DNA of 64,000 nucleotides from Chalara sp. BL73 (Eukaryota > Ascomycota > Leotiomycetes > Helotiales). Both the position numbers and the translations under genes were made by a program. Below are positions 47,580 to 59,916 of this stretch, one piece after another. The stretch covers positions 48,825 to 112,824 of the forward strand of contig CAKJVC010000103.1 of NCBI GenBank assembly GCA_918026815.1, written 5' to 3'. Position 1 is the stretch's first letter. Every line of letters starts with the position of its first letter. The notes beneath the pieces were generated by a model. It made no database searches and was not told the origin of the DNA. It saw only the letters and a list, made by a program, of their open reading frames with translations.

Positions 47580-50500
47580 TGAAAACTCGAGTTCTGCAAG
47601 ATAAAATTATGGTATAATATATGTGAGAAGGGTATATCGCTAATCTGAACAGGAGTTAAACAGAGGCTGTGCTGTTCGGAGGTAGAGAGTTGGTTACACA
47701 CGGTCACGATATCGGCTGCTTTCTTAGTCGCGCGGATAAGTATCCGCTCCAACGTGTTCAAAATGTTGGGTTTTCATGGCTTAGTCTCTTTCCAAATTAT
47801 ATATTGTGACTAATTGCATACAAATGGGCCACGAATGATGCATGCCGCAGTATAAGGTACACCTAGCTGCTGCATACCCTGCCAGATCCTCTCATCTTGA
47901 ATAAAAGGACCAAACATCAGAAGGATCAAAATTTTTACAAGAGGTATATAACGTACCCTTGAGTATTCTATTTCTTGTAGTAGTGTGTAGGTCCAAGATC
48001 TCAAAAATTTCACTCTGTTGAGTTTTATGACTTGTTGTCCAGAAATCGTAGAGTCCCCGTATATGCCCATTATCACAATCAATATTATAATCTGACCAAG
48101 AGTTTTGATAACAACTCTATTGGTATTTAGGGATGCGACACTACAACCTCCTGTGCTGGCATTTTGTAGCACTGCAAAGAGATTTCTGGGAGCTGCAGGG
48201 CTAATCATAGGATGAACCTTATATGGTAAGAGAACCCATACATCCGACTCACGTCAGCTGAGGACGAGTGTACCGAACTTGGGGACATCAATCTACTATT
48301 GGACCAAATGCACAGAGGACCAAGAGACAGACTATTGAACAGGGAAGAGTAAATTAAGTATATTCTAGGCTTGCGAGGCACTCTTCTATTTGCTACGAAC
48401 GGGTTGTAAGGATCTAATGGAGATGCAGCACTAGAAATATTGCGCCGAGGGTCGGCCTTCTGACATGGGGATTAACTCATATTTTCGGGTTTGTCTTTCC
48501 AATACTCGGACTCTGGCTCAGGTCCCATAGCAGATACCAAAAGAAGCAATAGAGTTGAAAGAGAAGAAGAACCTGACAATAGAGTCCTGCAAGAACTACG
48601 CGAGCGTTTGGAGTGATTATGTAGCTATAAGTGCGCAAAAGACAAAACTTCAAACGGACAGAGAGTCTCTGGGCCTGCTGCGCCTGCCTGCAGGAACAGT
48701 TTCTTTTCCGTTTGACTCAAATGTGCATAAATATGCAAAATAAGACAATTGAGAAAGGGCACTATCTTTCAACATGATGCACAAGCTCGATATATAAGGA
48801 TGGTTCATCCTACACTCGTTGTCCTCGATGATATTTCTGCCCCCTCTAGAGAGAGTAAAGGCCAAAGCCAAAAACCTTCGAGACTCCAGGAGAGCCCCTC
48901 TTGGTGAAACCAAAGGAACTGAGTTTCTCTTCTTCGACTACTATATCAAGACGGACGGATACCAAGCCCGAGGACACGGTACCGCATATTCTTTCTAAAG
49001 ACTGTATGAAACAGGGAGACAATATTTCGGCCTTCATCAGGCCATGCGAGAGGCTAACAACCTTGCAGCACCTGATCTTTGATAATCCAGTGCGACTCTG
49101 GGGTCAATTTATGAGAAAGACAAACTTTTCATGCTTGCATTCATTGATATACGGTTGTTTGATTTGTACCCAGCTAAGCCCCCCAAAACAAACAAAAACA
49201 ACAACAGCAGGTGTGGTGGATTGTTGAGAAAAACACACTTGGCTACCAAACATCTCCCAATGCACGAAATTGATACTGGCTGCCCTGCTTCTCTCAAAGC
49301 TAGCTATAACCCACCGGGACACGAAGTGAGCAACCACTTCCAGCAACGCCATCTCCCCAAACAATCCTTCCTACCAACTCTGCCTTACATTCTAATTTGA
49401 TCCGCCACCCAATGCAACGCTTTCTCTCCTATGCCATTCCTCATCGACCCCAATATCCAGGATTAAGAATGGGGGACGGCCACCCCAGCACGGCGCCGGC
49501 ACTTAGCGCCGCAGGTCACAACTGCCGAGAGCACGAAAGGCGCCCGGCACTAGAAAACCGACCACACAACGTATCCACAAACGGCTATCGCGGCCTTGGG
49601 TGGTTTCAAGGTTGTGTGTAGGTGGGCAGGGGGTTTGGTGGCTTTCCTTTTTCATAGGGCTTAGGGCGTGTGTATGCGCGCCCATGGATAAAGGGTGGAA
49701 AGAGACGCATCTCGTGGCTTAATCTGGGGGCAACATGGTAAGCTTTCCCAGTTCCAAAGGCTCGGGTTCTTTGGAGGGGTCGGGGGTTGTTCGGACGACA
49801 GCCCTTTCTTTTGGGGCCCCTGTCATAATTGCTTTCCCTATGTGGGCGAGTTATGTGCTGCATCGTGAGGTTGCAGGCGCGGGCGGCAGTAACGAGGAGG
49901 AAGAGGAGGAACGAAGGTAAAGAAAGCTCGGCAATGCTGTCAAACCTACTGCAGTGATCTGCGGCAGGTATTAGTGCAGGCACCGCCTGGCTGCACGGCA
50001 TGCTCAATCAAACTATATAAAGATGTAATTTGGTGCTGTCAATCCTGGCAGATCTTGGTCCCAGATGATGCATCGAAATATGGGTAAGGATGACGTTAAG
50101 TGTCCCGTGGCGTTCTGTGTTGCTACTTAAATGGACGACATGCCAATACCGCCAACTATCTCTTTGGACGTCTTTCTCCGTTCCTACTTGTTAATCCTTA
50201 AGTTAAATCTGTACACTTCCAGAAACATTGACGATGCTTTGAAGAACCAGCTCTCAAGTGAGGAAAATTTTGGTTGCACGAACTCAGTTGGAGCACAATC
50301 CTTTCGCTCAAACATCTCGCTCTCGTTCATATCTGCATAGTATACAATAACGCGCTCCAAAGCGCGAGCTAGATCAGGCAGTCCTGCTCAGCATCGGATA
50401 TCCCGTCACATAAAACCAATCTCCCGAAATGCAAGCGCAAAATTCAAGCGTTGCGCGCAATAAGGAAAAGAAAGCAAGCAACGCTATATAGAGGTATCTC

Positions 50501-50852
50501 CATCAAACCCCAAACCCCAAGCCGTATACACCAGACGAAGAGTAGCATGCCTCATGCCCCTCATGCCCCTCTTGCCTGCACCAGAAAAAAGAAAGGCAAC
50601 ACGGACCAACACTTTTCACCCATCCCGACCCAAACCAACGCCTGCCCTGTTGTCCCAGATTCATCCATGCATTTCAGGTATCGAATCATTCCCACTGTAT
50701 TTTATAAAGAACCCGCAACGCTTTACAGGAGCACTTCCGATTCCGGGCGGAGTGAATGTACAGCCCAATATTTACGCCGCCGTGCCAAAACACCCATAAT
50801 CACTCGAATAGTCATCCCGCGTCCAGAAACGCTCAATCTTCTGTTGACGCAT
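47580..50852. other. 3.3-kb stretch between ISG12-like and CRZ1 fragment, copy 1
   Basis: No gene is supported. A 132-codon minus-strand frame (47810-48208), a 62-codon plus frame (48555-48743) and a 69-codon plus frame (50131-50340) lack recognisable domains, and only the first and last are unchanged in copy 2. A GC-rich, partly self-complementary patch lies at 49480-49560, and a tandem CTCATGCCCC repeat near 50550-50570. Part of this could be the CRZ1 3' untranslated region. Confidence 0.4.
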
Positions 50853-51415
50853 CTAAAGCTCTTTCTTCATCATTTGCGGGCTTGAATCTGATGCAGAATC
50901 GCTGAGAACCTCTGATTTGTCGACTGGGGACTGGCTGTTGGCGTTTGCGGATGATCCGTTTGCTGCCTTTTTGTTGCTGTCTCCACAGCCTTTGACGAGG
51001 ATATGTCTCTGTTCGTCCAATCAGCATTACACTCAAGTAAGAATGGAAAACTCCTCCAATTGCTAGAGTCAGAATCGGATTCAAGAACGAACCTTTAGTG
51101 CATCTTTCCTCGAGAAGCTCTTTTCGCAATGTCCGCATGGAAATGGCTTCACCGCCAAATGGATTCGCTTATGGCGCTTCAAGTCATGATTCCGATTGAA
51201 CGACTGCGGGCACTGATCGCACTTAAAAGGTCGTTCGTTTTGTGGTTGCGGCTGCCCTGGATGATGCCCATATATCTGGCCTCCCATTGGGGGATACTGC
51301 ATTTGCATGTTTCCTCCAACTAGAGCCATTTGGCTTCCTGGATTATGGACATTTGACATGATTGGACCTGGCATTGCCGGAGACTGTATCCACTATACGG
51401 CCGTGGTTGATAGTT
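50853..51415 (-). pseudogene. crz1: Orphan 3' fragment of CRZ1-type zinc-finger gene, cut by duplication
   Basis: The last exon (50853-51008), an 84-bp intron (51009-51092) and part of the preceding exon (51093-51415) are present. They encode a Gln/Pro-rich stretch and the DNA-binding region: finger 1 starting FKCDQCPQSF, finger 2 starting FPCGHCEKSF, and the HILVKGCG end reached across the intron. This is the calcineurin-regulated CRZ1/CrzA signature, with a Ser/Asp-rich tail ending MMKKEL. Everything upstream is lost at the tandem junction; two codons beyond it the frame meets TAA. The frame is also broken at 51376-51381, where copy 2 has one more G. A Met downstream of that break could still start an approximately 150-residue finger-only protein if transcribed. 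The zinc-finger frame itself is intact here, unlike in copy 2. Confidence 0.85.
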
Positions 51416-51416
51416 A
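51415..51416. other. Tandem duplication junction
   Basis: Left of the junction the sequence is CRZ1 coding DNA (GGCCGTGGTTGATAGTT); right of it is the SMC5-kinase spacer (AAATTAAGCTCGGCC). The parental flanks are CCAAT at 39061-39065 and CTGTGG after 63681. About one base of overlap (T) can be assigned to either side, and no longer repeat flanks the breakpoints, so homologous recombination between repeats is not supported. Confidence 0.9.
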
Positions 51417-52842
51417 AATTAAGCTCGGCCCCACAATAACTCGTCACCGCCGAAGACTTCCAAAGTTCATTATTATAGAAGGTCAGCACTTGCATTTTCG
51501 TGCAGCTAATCCCTCGGAATATCATCATGGTCTACAATCAAGATATCGTTGGCATATCATTTGGCTCGAGGCCAGATTTCAGCTCCGAGTCTCCTGAGTT
51601 CCTCGAGCCTTGCAAGAACCCCTGGGAGCACCGTCCTGAGACTATAAGTATAACATCTCCTCTAAGTAAGATGACAGTGATTGGTTATGGGGAACCTTTG
51701 TCGGGCCTACTGCAATAAGAGACCATATGTATGTGGGCACACATGAAATGCACAAAGCGGCGTTGAAATACGTGCTCGTCTTGTGATTAGTTGGAATGGA
51801 ACCCCCAAAATATATTAGAACAGCAGGCGACTGTGGGACTTAAACGGTACGAAATGGAAGATAATGTTTTCTTGCCGAGACTTTCTAAGATGTACAAACA
51901 TCTAAAAATGTATAAGTGTGAAAGTAACCGTCTGCCTCCTCCCCTACTACTATGTATCTTGGTTTCGACCTGAAGATAATAGCAGAACGCAAAGTTTCCG
52001 TGGCTTACACCAACCAGGCTCTCCTCCTCAGAAAATAATCCATACTGCCGTCAAGAAACACTTAATTGACCATTGAGAGTCATTTAAGGGCATTGAATGA
52101 TATGCAACTGGTTGTTAGTCTTTGCAATGGCTTAATCTCTTTCACTGCCACTCTTTAAAAAGGTCTCTCGTGGACCTAAACGTGAAAACGGTTATGTGAC
52201 TAAAGGATTGGCTGTACTCTGGCTGGAGGCTTTGAATGTTGTCGAATATCTAGGAGTTTTGAAGTCAAAAACCACCAAAATCAAAATTATAGTGCAATAG
52301 CTCTCACGGCGGGAGTGATAACATTAATAGAGGAATAAACATAAGTGAGGTCAGAAATCAATGGGAAAAGTCCAGGCGTGTTCCAGTGCTGGCTGCGGGG
52401 TGTATTACGATCGCTAAGAGCATTCCGACCTCGAAGAATCTGGTATGTCAACAAACACTGAGACACGCCCATACCAAACATTCCACAACCGAATTGCTCG
52501 AATTCAGGATTCTGTCACCTCGTCTCTCCATTTCTTGTATTCTTGCAGCTCTACGCAGTCGTTCGCCTCTCCTTCTTTCCTTTATTCATTTTACACCCTC
52601 GATGTTCTGCACGCCAGTGTATCAGCTGCCGCAAAGTGTGCTTTCTTAGTTGAACAGCACACACCCTCGCTATTCCTAACGCTTCGGGTCGCGGAACCAT
52701 ATACTTTCCAGCTAGTTTCGCGCTCGTCTGCTCTACAGAGAATTCATATCGGGCACCATTCGAGTTGTCTATATTTCATTTTTCCCAGGTCGATATTGGT
52801 ATGCAGCATTACAGTTAGGAACAGCATTTGCGGCAGCCCAGC
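51417..52842. other. Kinase upstream region, copy 2
   Basis: About 1.4 kb copied from the SMC5-kinase spacer, now placed behind the CRZ1 fragment. It lacks the SMC5-proximal 126 bp. Relative to copy 1 it carries small indels (for example near 51610, 51805, 51945 and 52390). No gene is supported. Confidence 0.5.
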
Positions 52843-55800
52843 ATGAGTAGCCAATACCCTCGACCGCCAACGCGCCGTGCACCTCTCGGAGAAGCAACGC
52901 GACGAGTGAACAATTCCCAGCTTATGCAGGCGAGGGCTTTACCATCGAAAGGCTCCCCAATGCCACACTACGAAAGCTTGAAGGCAGACGGCCTTCTCCA
53001 AGTCATTAACTCTCCTCCAGTGTCACCTCTCTCAAAGGGATATTCGGGCGATACAGCCTCTAAGCCTAATATTGGCTATCAACGTCTGTCGGCCATCTCG
53101 AGAGATTATCCAGCCGACAATACTAACCGGTTGTCACAAATATCCGCAGTCTCAACAAATGCTTCGGACGGGAGGAGGCTGAAACAGATGATAGGTCCTT
53201 GGCAATTGGGAAAGACGCTGGGCAAAGGAGCAACTGCTCGTGTAAGGAAGGCTCGTCATATTTCGGAAGATACAACTGCAGCAGTAAAGATCATACCGAA
53301 GAATAATGCACAACTCTCCCAGGCTGGAAGTCTTGTTGATCTTGATAGAGCCGAAGCTCAGGTAGTCTACACAGCCGATGGGGAAAGACGAATGCCCATT
53401 GGAATTGAGAGAGAGGTTGCCATCATGAAGCTCATGCAACATCCCAATATTCTGAAGCTCTATGATATCTGGGAGAATCACAAAGAAATGTAATAAGTTC
53501 CTAACATCTAATCTTAGTTTTGTGTCTAACAACCTCAGATATCTAGTTCTGGAATACGTTGACAACGGAGAATTGTTCTCGCACATTATGAAGACAGGCC
53601 GACTAGAAGAAGAAGAAGCTGTCAAATACTTTCGACAAATGTTAAGTGCGGTTGGATATTGTCATTCATTCAATATTTGTCACCGGGATCTCAAGCCAGA
53701 GAATGTGCTGCTGATGAAAGATATGACGGTTAAAATAGCTGACTTTGGAATGGCTGCTTTGCATCAGAGTCCTAATCACAAACTTAAGACAGCATGTGGA
53801 AGTCCGCATTATGCCGCGCCAGAACTGATCAAGGGTAGATTATATCGTGGAGAGAAAGCGGATATATGGAGTCTCGGTGTAATTCTCTATGCAATGCTTG
53901 CCGGACAGTTACCGTTTGATGTTGACAATCACCATTCAGATTGGTTGCCCGAGCTGCTTTCTCTTATCAAGAGAGGGCAGTATGATATGCAACCAGAGTT
54001 CAGCAAGGAGGCAACGAATCTGATTTGGAGAATTCTACAGACGGACCCACGGAATAGAATTGATATACAACAAATATGGAACCATCCTCTGATGCGAAAA
54101 TATGATTACCTGGACGACTATTCAACAGGAAAATTTCCTTTGTATCCCAACATGAAAAAGCATCCTGCACTGAAGAGAGAGGAGATCCATGAGAGACTAT
54201 TGAGGCCATTGCGGTCCATGTGGCATCAGCTTAACGAGAACGCCCTGATAGAAGCATTAATGAGTGAAGAGTCAGTTTCTCAGTTACCATGTTTACGATT
54301 CTCACGTAAATTAATTACTAATCTTGTGCAGGCCAAATCAACAGAAGTTGTTTTACCATCTTATCCTGGAATACACGAATAACGAGATGGAAAACTACAA
54401 TCCAGACGTGACGTATTCGGCTAGTGATTACCACCACTCGAGGCCACTTGTGTTGACTAAGACGTACTCAACTCGAAACTTTCTTCAGCCTAAAAGCAAA
54501 GGCCATCGGCGACAGACTTCCCGCTTCACAGTTATCAGTAATGTACCGGAAACAGAGCAGAGCTATGATCCTTTCAAAGCGTCCCGTCCTCAGCAGCTTG
54601 AGAGTCGTGCAGGAGATCGTCCCAAAGTTACAATTCATCGAACCCAACCAAGTGATGAGTTCACGAACTCCCATTCTACATCCAAAGTTCGAGAGGAATC
54701 GCCAGCCTCAATGTTGGGCGTTAGCAGTAGCCAACGTAGTAGACAAGGCAAGTTCGTTCATCCACGAGCGTACGCATCACGTAGCTCCATAGCAAGCTCA
54801 ACCAGAAGCAGAGGCAGCGGGTCCTATGTACGCGTCTCAACCGCGCACAAGCGTGGTGTCAGCTTTACCCACCTTCGCAATCAGCGTGTATTGAGCAAGC
54901 ACCATAGCAATCATACAGAAGTGACCGACAATGATGGCTCTACGCTTCGGCCGGTTGCAGAACTTGCACCTTCGACACAATATATCCGTTCAAGGAAAGC
55001 TCAGTCACAGCTATCGGATTCCATGGATGTGGACGCGAACCCTGCTCGTGCCAGTAATCTGTGGACGGAGGATGTCAAAGAATTAAGTCACAGCCTCGCT
55101 AGAGATTGCGATGAAGCCTTCAACCGCTTGGATGATATCGCGGAGTCCCCAAGAAGAAACAGCGTACCTTTACCATCATTCCAGAAAAGCGAACTCGCCA
55201 AGAAACCATTCTTGCTAGAGGTCCCTGATAACAAACTCAAACGTGCATCTCTCAACAATCGGCCATTGCCGCCTGTGCCCTCTCTATCCAACCCTGTAAA
55301 GGTTACACTGCGTGAGGCTTTGAAGGATGCTGAACTTCGAAAACTGTCTGCGGATGACTCTCCTGGATATCTTGACCGTATGGTCTCACATATCGATCGA
55401 TTGATTCAGCCAACCTCTTCGGTTACGGCTGCGACGGATCGTCGGTCATCCTCAGCACCAGTAGATAGCAAACAAACCAAATCAAATGCTCCATTGACAT
55501 CAATCTACGAGGCAAAGAAAGAGGGTGAATCTCCACGACAGGCAGAATCTAGTCACCAAATTCGACCAGATACGAAGAGTGGCAGGGTAGCATCTGCTCC
55601 TGAGCCTCGCAAAAACATGTCGTACGATCGCTTTACAAAGCCAGGATCAGACATCAAAACTACTATCCGAGTTGTTCATTCTGATAGCCCAGTAAGGGCC
55701 CCTGCGCCATTGACAATTCGAAAAAGGGGGCTCAAAACGGACCATCCGCTCTAGAGAGACGGAGCCGTAATGCAGATAATTTTGTTGGCAATGACAATAA

Positions 55801-56779
55801 AACGTACACAGTAGTCGAACAGCGATACCAATATCAAGGAGATCTAAACACCGGCGCCTCTTCAGAAGTTAGAAGCAACGAGGATCAATCTAGCGTTAGC
55901 AACTCAGGGACTGTTCTCAAGAAGAAGTCAACCTGGTTCAAGCGCACATCTAAGACCGAGAACGAAAATGACTGGAGAATGTCGATCGGTGGGGCGAATG
56001 CATCTCAAAGTTCTAGCAACGTCAACGCAGTACGCGCGCATGGCGAACTTCCACTGCAATTACCACTCAAGAAGAAGTTTAGCCTCGGCAGGTTGTTTAA
56101 GAAACGATCTTCTAAGTCGGATATCATGGCCCTTGGTGAGTATTTTGCAAGTCTTCTTCGCGAACCCTATTGATATGTCGCATTAGGGAACGATAGTTTC
56201 GAAGACAGACATGACAATGAAAGCAATTCGGGATCTTTCGAGGAAGCTCGACGAGCCTCCAATGGCAGACGTATTTCAAGCACCTCGGAAGCGAAGGCGC
56301 GGCAGATTGAGCCTCAGAGAAATTGGCTTGCCAAACTTTTTAATGTCAAGCCTGCCAAAAAGCTTATGTGCTTCTCGGTTTCGAAGGTTAGAGCCCGGCA
56401 AGAGGTGGTCAGAATCCTCAAGGAGTGGAAACGATATGGTATCCGTGATGTCCAGGCGGACAAGGCAAGAAATATTGTCTTCGCGAGAGTGGCAGCCAAA
56501 AATTGTAAGAACATCCTGCTTTATGAACTCTCAATAATACTCACTCATTCAGTTCTTGATATGAAGGAAGTCGCTTTCGCGGCCGAGTTCATGACAGTCA
56601 TTGAGCATGGGAAGCGGTCTCACCTCTGCATTGCACGACTTACGCAAGAGAGGGGTGCAGCGAGCAGTTTCCATAAGGTGGTGGAGACGCTGGATACGGT
56701 TCTGAAAGCCCGCGGTATGCTTGTCAATGATGATCGGAAGAGCAAGATGATGGTTAAGACACTGCGATCTGCTGATTAG
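52843..56779 (+). CDS. Hsl1/Gin4/Cdr2-type kinase, copy 2, frameshifted
   Basis: Exons correspond to copy 1: 52843-53489, 53539-54270, 54332-56135, 56187-56504 and 56553-56779. The kinase domain with all its motifs is identical to copy 1. One A is missing from the A-run at 55721-55725 (five A here, six in copy 1 at 43377-43382). The frame then ends at 55752-55754, about 12 codons after the shift. The protein would be about 935 residues long and lose part of the Ser-rich region and the KA1-like membrane-binding C-terminus, although the DNA for these is still present and otherwise intact. A real truncation would uncouple kinase activity from cortical targeting. A homopolymer sequencing error is the simpler reading. 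Confidence 0.8.
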
Positions 56780-58140
56780 CCTTCGGGGCTTGGTCAGGCG
56801 AGACTTCCCTTCCCTCTAGAATTCTGCCGCCTAAAATTAGATGACACGGTAGCGATCTCTTCAGTATTGCTCTGGCTTTTGAAATGTTCCTTAAGAGCGC
56901 TTGAATACTTGCGAGGTTGGATTAATGTTCCTGTTGTTTGTTGTATGGCCAGGTGTGCATAGTCTTTAATTCTGAGAGGGGTCTAGACGTTCATAGTTTT
57001 ATTATTGGGTGTTTGTAGAGTACTGGATATGATCAGGGTAACTGAGGAATGAACCCCCAGATCCGGCGTTCTTGGTAATATTAAGAATGGCACGTCGGGG
57101 TCTTGCATAGGTTGTGAGATATGTCTGGTATAGCTCAATTTGATGTGTTCTTCACAGGTCCAGTTTGAACGCCTTTTATCCTATAAATTCACTAGATGGT
57201 ATCAAGTCAGGAACACAGGCGTTCCATTCTTACTATAAACTTCGTCAAGGGGGTGTGCTCAATCGGCTCTCCTTATATTCTCAGGCTGCTACTAATTCTG
57301 TCGTCTGGGTGAAGTTCTGAGAATGAATGGCTGTCTCTGCACACATTCCTTTTCCCTATTCTAGATTAGCACTGTAAACCCCATTGCACTCATCATTGAC
57401 CTCTGTCTACTTGAGTCCGGTATTTAATTGGGTCTTTCTTTACATACTACCAAACCTCATTATACATTTGTCAGCAGCTCTAGACCCACCAAGGAGGTCC
57501 TGTACTATTTACCCTATTTGGACATTCGGAGCCCTTACACGCAGCTAAAACTTAAGACTCACTGCTTGCATCGCTCACATAATAATAATAGAAGAATACG
57601 TCATCGTAGGCATGCGCCAACAGTTCAAGAAGAAATAGGCTTGGCTATCTCCAGTACCGCAGACCAATCGATCGTGACTAGCCCAACCCAATATTTTGGG
57701 GATTTATGAATTCTGCGGTTTCCGCGTATTACAAATCTTACATTCAAAGCTTAATTTGCTGGCACATGTTCCACAGTTACCATAAATGGACATCAGTATG
57801 GGTCGTTGCACCTAACACCGTGAAGTAGAGCTCAACTCTGATGATGAAGCTTCTTCTGTCAGTCGATAATGCTCACCAGTTGCTCGATAATCTTCCCACA
57901 AATCCTGTTGAGAGCCATGTGACTTGATGTGTAGAGAATGGAGACTTCGAGTCAAAGAACTGAGGCTGCCATGGATATAAAATCCCACCCTGCTCTACTC
58001 AGTTTCCGATTTCTGATCATGCTTACACTCACATTCCGTAACATATCAAGAGATTACCGATTCTAGATTTACATCCATATAGAACCTCTCCTACCAGTTC
58101 ATTCCACATTTTCCCCAGAATCCCAGAGCCGAATCTCAAG
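56780..58140. other. Spacer between kinase and SDR, copy 2
   Basis: Repeats 44437-45800 with small deletions (for example at 56849, and in the G-run near 57250). No supported gene. Confidence 0.45.
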
Positions 58141-59007
58141 ATGCCTACCCACATTTTCATTACTGGAGCGAATCGAGGTACACACTTTTATCTCAGAGCT
58201 ATTGGGACCAAGTACTGACACAATCTGTCTTCCCCAGGAATCGGTAAAGGGTTAGTAGGCGAATATCTTTCTCGTCCCAACAATGTCGTTGTCGCCGCCG
58301 TCCGCGACCCATCTCATCCTACTTCCCAGTCTCTCAACTCCCTTCCCGTTGGGAGCGGCAGTTCTCTCATCGTTCTCCCCTTCTTGGGATCGGTGCTTCC
58401 GACAGCTTTGCGCTTGATGCTGTCTCCATTCTTAAGTCCAAATACTCAATCGCCAACCTCGACGTCGTGATCGTGAACGCTGGTATTTTAAATTATTATG
58501 GTAGTGCACTTGAGACGCCTTTGGACACCACGCGGGAGCACTTTAATGTCAATACTGTCGGTTCTCTCGCTGTATTCCAGGCTGTGCAGCCGCTATTGGC
58601 TGCAGCGGAAGTAAATGGAACTCCAAACTTTGTCACGTTGACAAGCACGGTAGGCAGCATTGGCGAGATGGATAAGATGCCCTCGAGACTGCTGCTTATG
58701 GAGCAAGTAAAGCAGCGCTGAATTACATTACCCGCAAGATTCATTTTGAGAATCGGGATTATCGCTTTCCCCATTAATCCAGGGTGGGTCAATACTGAGG
58801 TGAGTATTACGTAGGTTTCTAATGAGATGAAATAAGGCTAAGATAACGTAGATGGGAAATAACGGTGCCGTTGTCCATGGATTGCCTGAAGCGCCGGTGG
58901 CGATCGACGAATCTGTGAAAGGTATTACTTCTCAGATCGATGGTGCAACGAGGGAGAAGTCTCCTGGGGTGCTACATTCGTTTGAAGGAGATAGGCCGTC
59001 TTGGTAA
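58141..59007 (+). pseudogene. NorA/Nor-1-like SDR, copy 2, three frame breaks
   Basis: Exons correspond to copy 1: 58141-58177, 58238-58799 and 58852-59007. It shares the break near 58380 with copy 1. It also lacks one C in the C-run at 58679-58681 and two bases where copy 1 has AATCCCGGG (near 58755). The second of these events lies just after the YGASK active-site region. As written it cannot encode an active enzyme. Two of the three lesions are in C/G runs, so consensus error is likely. Confidence 0.7.
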
Positions 59008-59308
59008 TTCAGGTTGTGGCCAAGCGTTTGTCAAACAGCTTCCCATCTGAAACTTATCATAGACTGAAGAGAAAGACATTTCATTTTGATAAATCTATTC
59101 AATACTCTAAGTTACGTGTAAGCTCTAGTAATAACCAGCATCCAATTTTTGACCAATAGCACGCCTTTTGCATGCCGTGTGTCTTAGTTCGGTAGTTCTG
59201 CCCATTATCTGTCGTTACTTAAATGATGGCAGTAGCTGTACGCCGCTGAAACTTGCATGAATACGAAGTCGAAGTCATGTTGCCGTTCCGCCTTTGCGTC
59301 ATACACCT

Positions 59309-59916
59309 TCACAGCTTACTTTCTCTCTTCTGGCCCTTCTTTGCATCCTTGCTTGCCTTCATCAACGTAGCTCCAGATACCAATGCTCCTCCTATGGCCG
59401 TAATTCCAGCCCCAGCTAACTTAACAGCGCCCACGCCAGCGCCGCTCATCCCTGCACTTTGCATTACAGCAAAGACACTTCCGGCTGCTACATTTGGGAT
59501 TTGAGTGCCTGCAGCTAGACCACCTAAGAAACAATATTAGTTGTCACTCAGAGTAATAACCCTCGGATTAAGAAGCTCTAGTCTATATGAGATTAAACTC
59601 CCGAGTCTAGAATGTATCGAAAATACGAACCAGCAACTGGGCCGGCAGCTCCGAAGCCAACAAGTCCCACTGCTGCAACGGGGAAAAATAGTACGCTGAC
59701 TCCTACAGCTGTGAAGCAGAGACCAGTGGTTGCAGCTGGGTTCTTAAAGCCCCATTCTGTTGCCTGGATGACAAGATTATAAACACGAACAAATCATTAG
59801 GTGTTTGCAGCTATTCTCACCTTCCCAGCCTTGTCCTTCACCGACCCTAGATTTGGAAGGGCGGTCGAGGTTGATGTGGGGTACATGGAGGGTACAAGGG
59901 ATCTTGACAGTTTCAT
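59309..59916 (-). CDS. ISG12 (IFI6/IFI27)-like small membrane protein, copy 2
   Basis: Exons 59821-59916, 59631-59763 and 59309-59523 are equal in length to copy 1, and I saw no differences. It encodes the same 147 residues with the Gly/Ala-rich ISG12 helices. If the duplication is real, this is the one complete gene of the unit that stays fully intact in both copies. Confidence 0.8.

Larger units (their letters stand above)
39066..51415. repeat. Tandem segmental duplication, copy 1 (12.35 kb)
   Basis: Direct comparison shows that 39066-51415 recurs head to tail at 51416-63681. The unit starts with AAATTAAGCTCGGCCCCAC and ends with GGCCGTGGTTGATAGTT. The junction shares about one base (T at 51415) with both parental flanks. 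The copies are near identical: I noticed only two substitutions, but more than 25 small indels and a few local replacements. Copy 1 keeps the kinase frame open throughout and is better than copy 2 at most other indel sites. Its right end cuts the CRZ1 gene. This is either a very recent duplication or an assembly artefact. Confidence 0.95.

Noticed and set aside
47810..48208. 132-codon minus-strand frame, identical in both copies
   Set aside because: No domain, signal or splice support. Identity between copies only reflects the duplication, so it is no evidence of selection.
39066..51415. Duplication unit as a giant mobile element
   Set aside because: No terminal repeats, no tyrosine recombinase or transposase, and ordinary host genes inside. 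The breakpoints lie in a spacer and in the middle of CRZ1.
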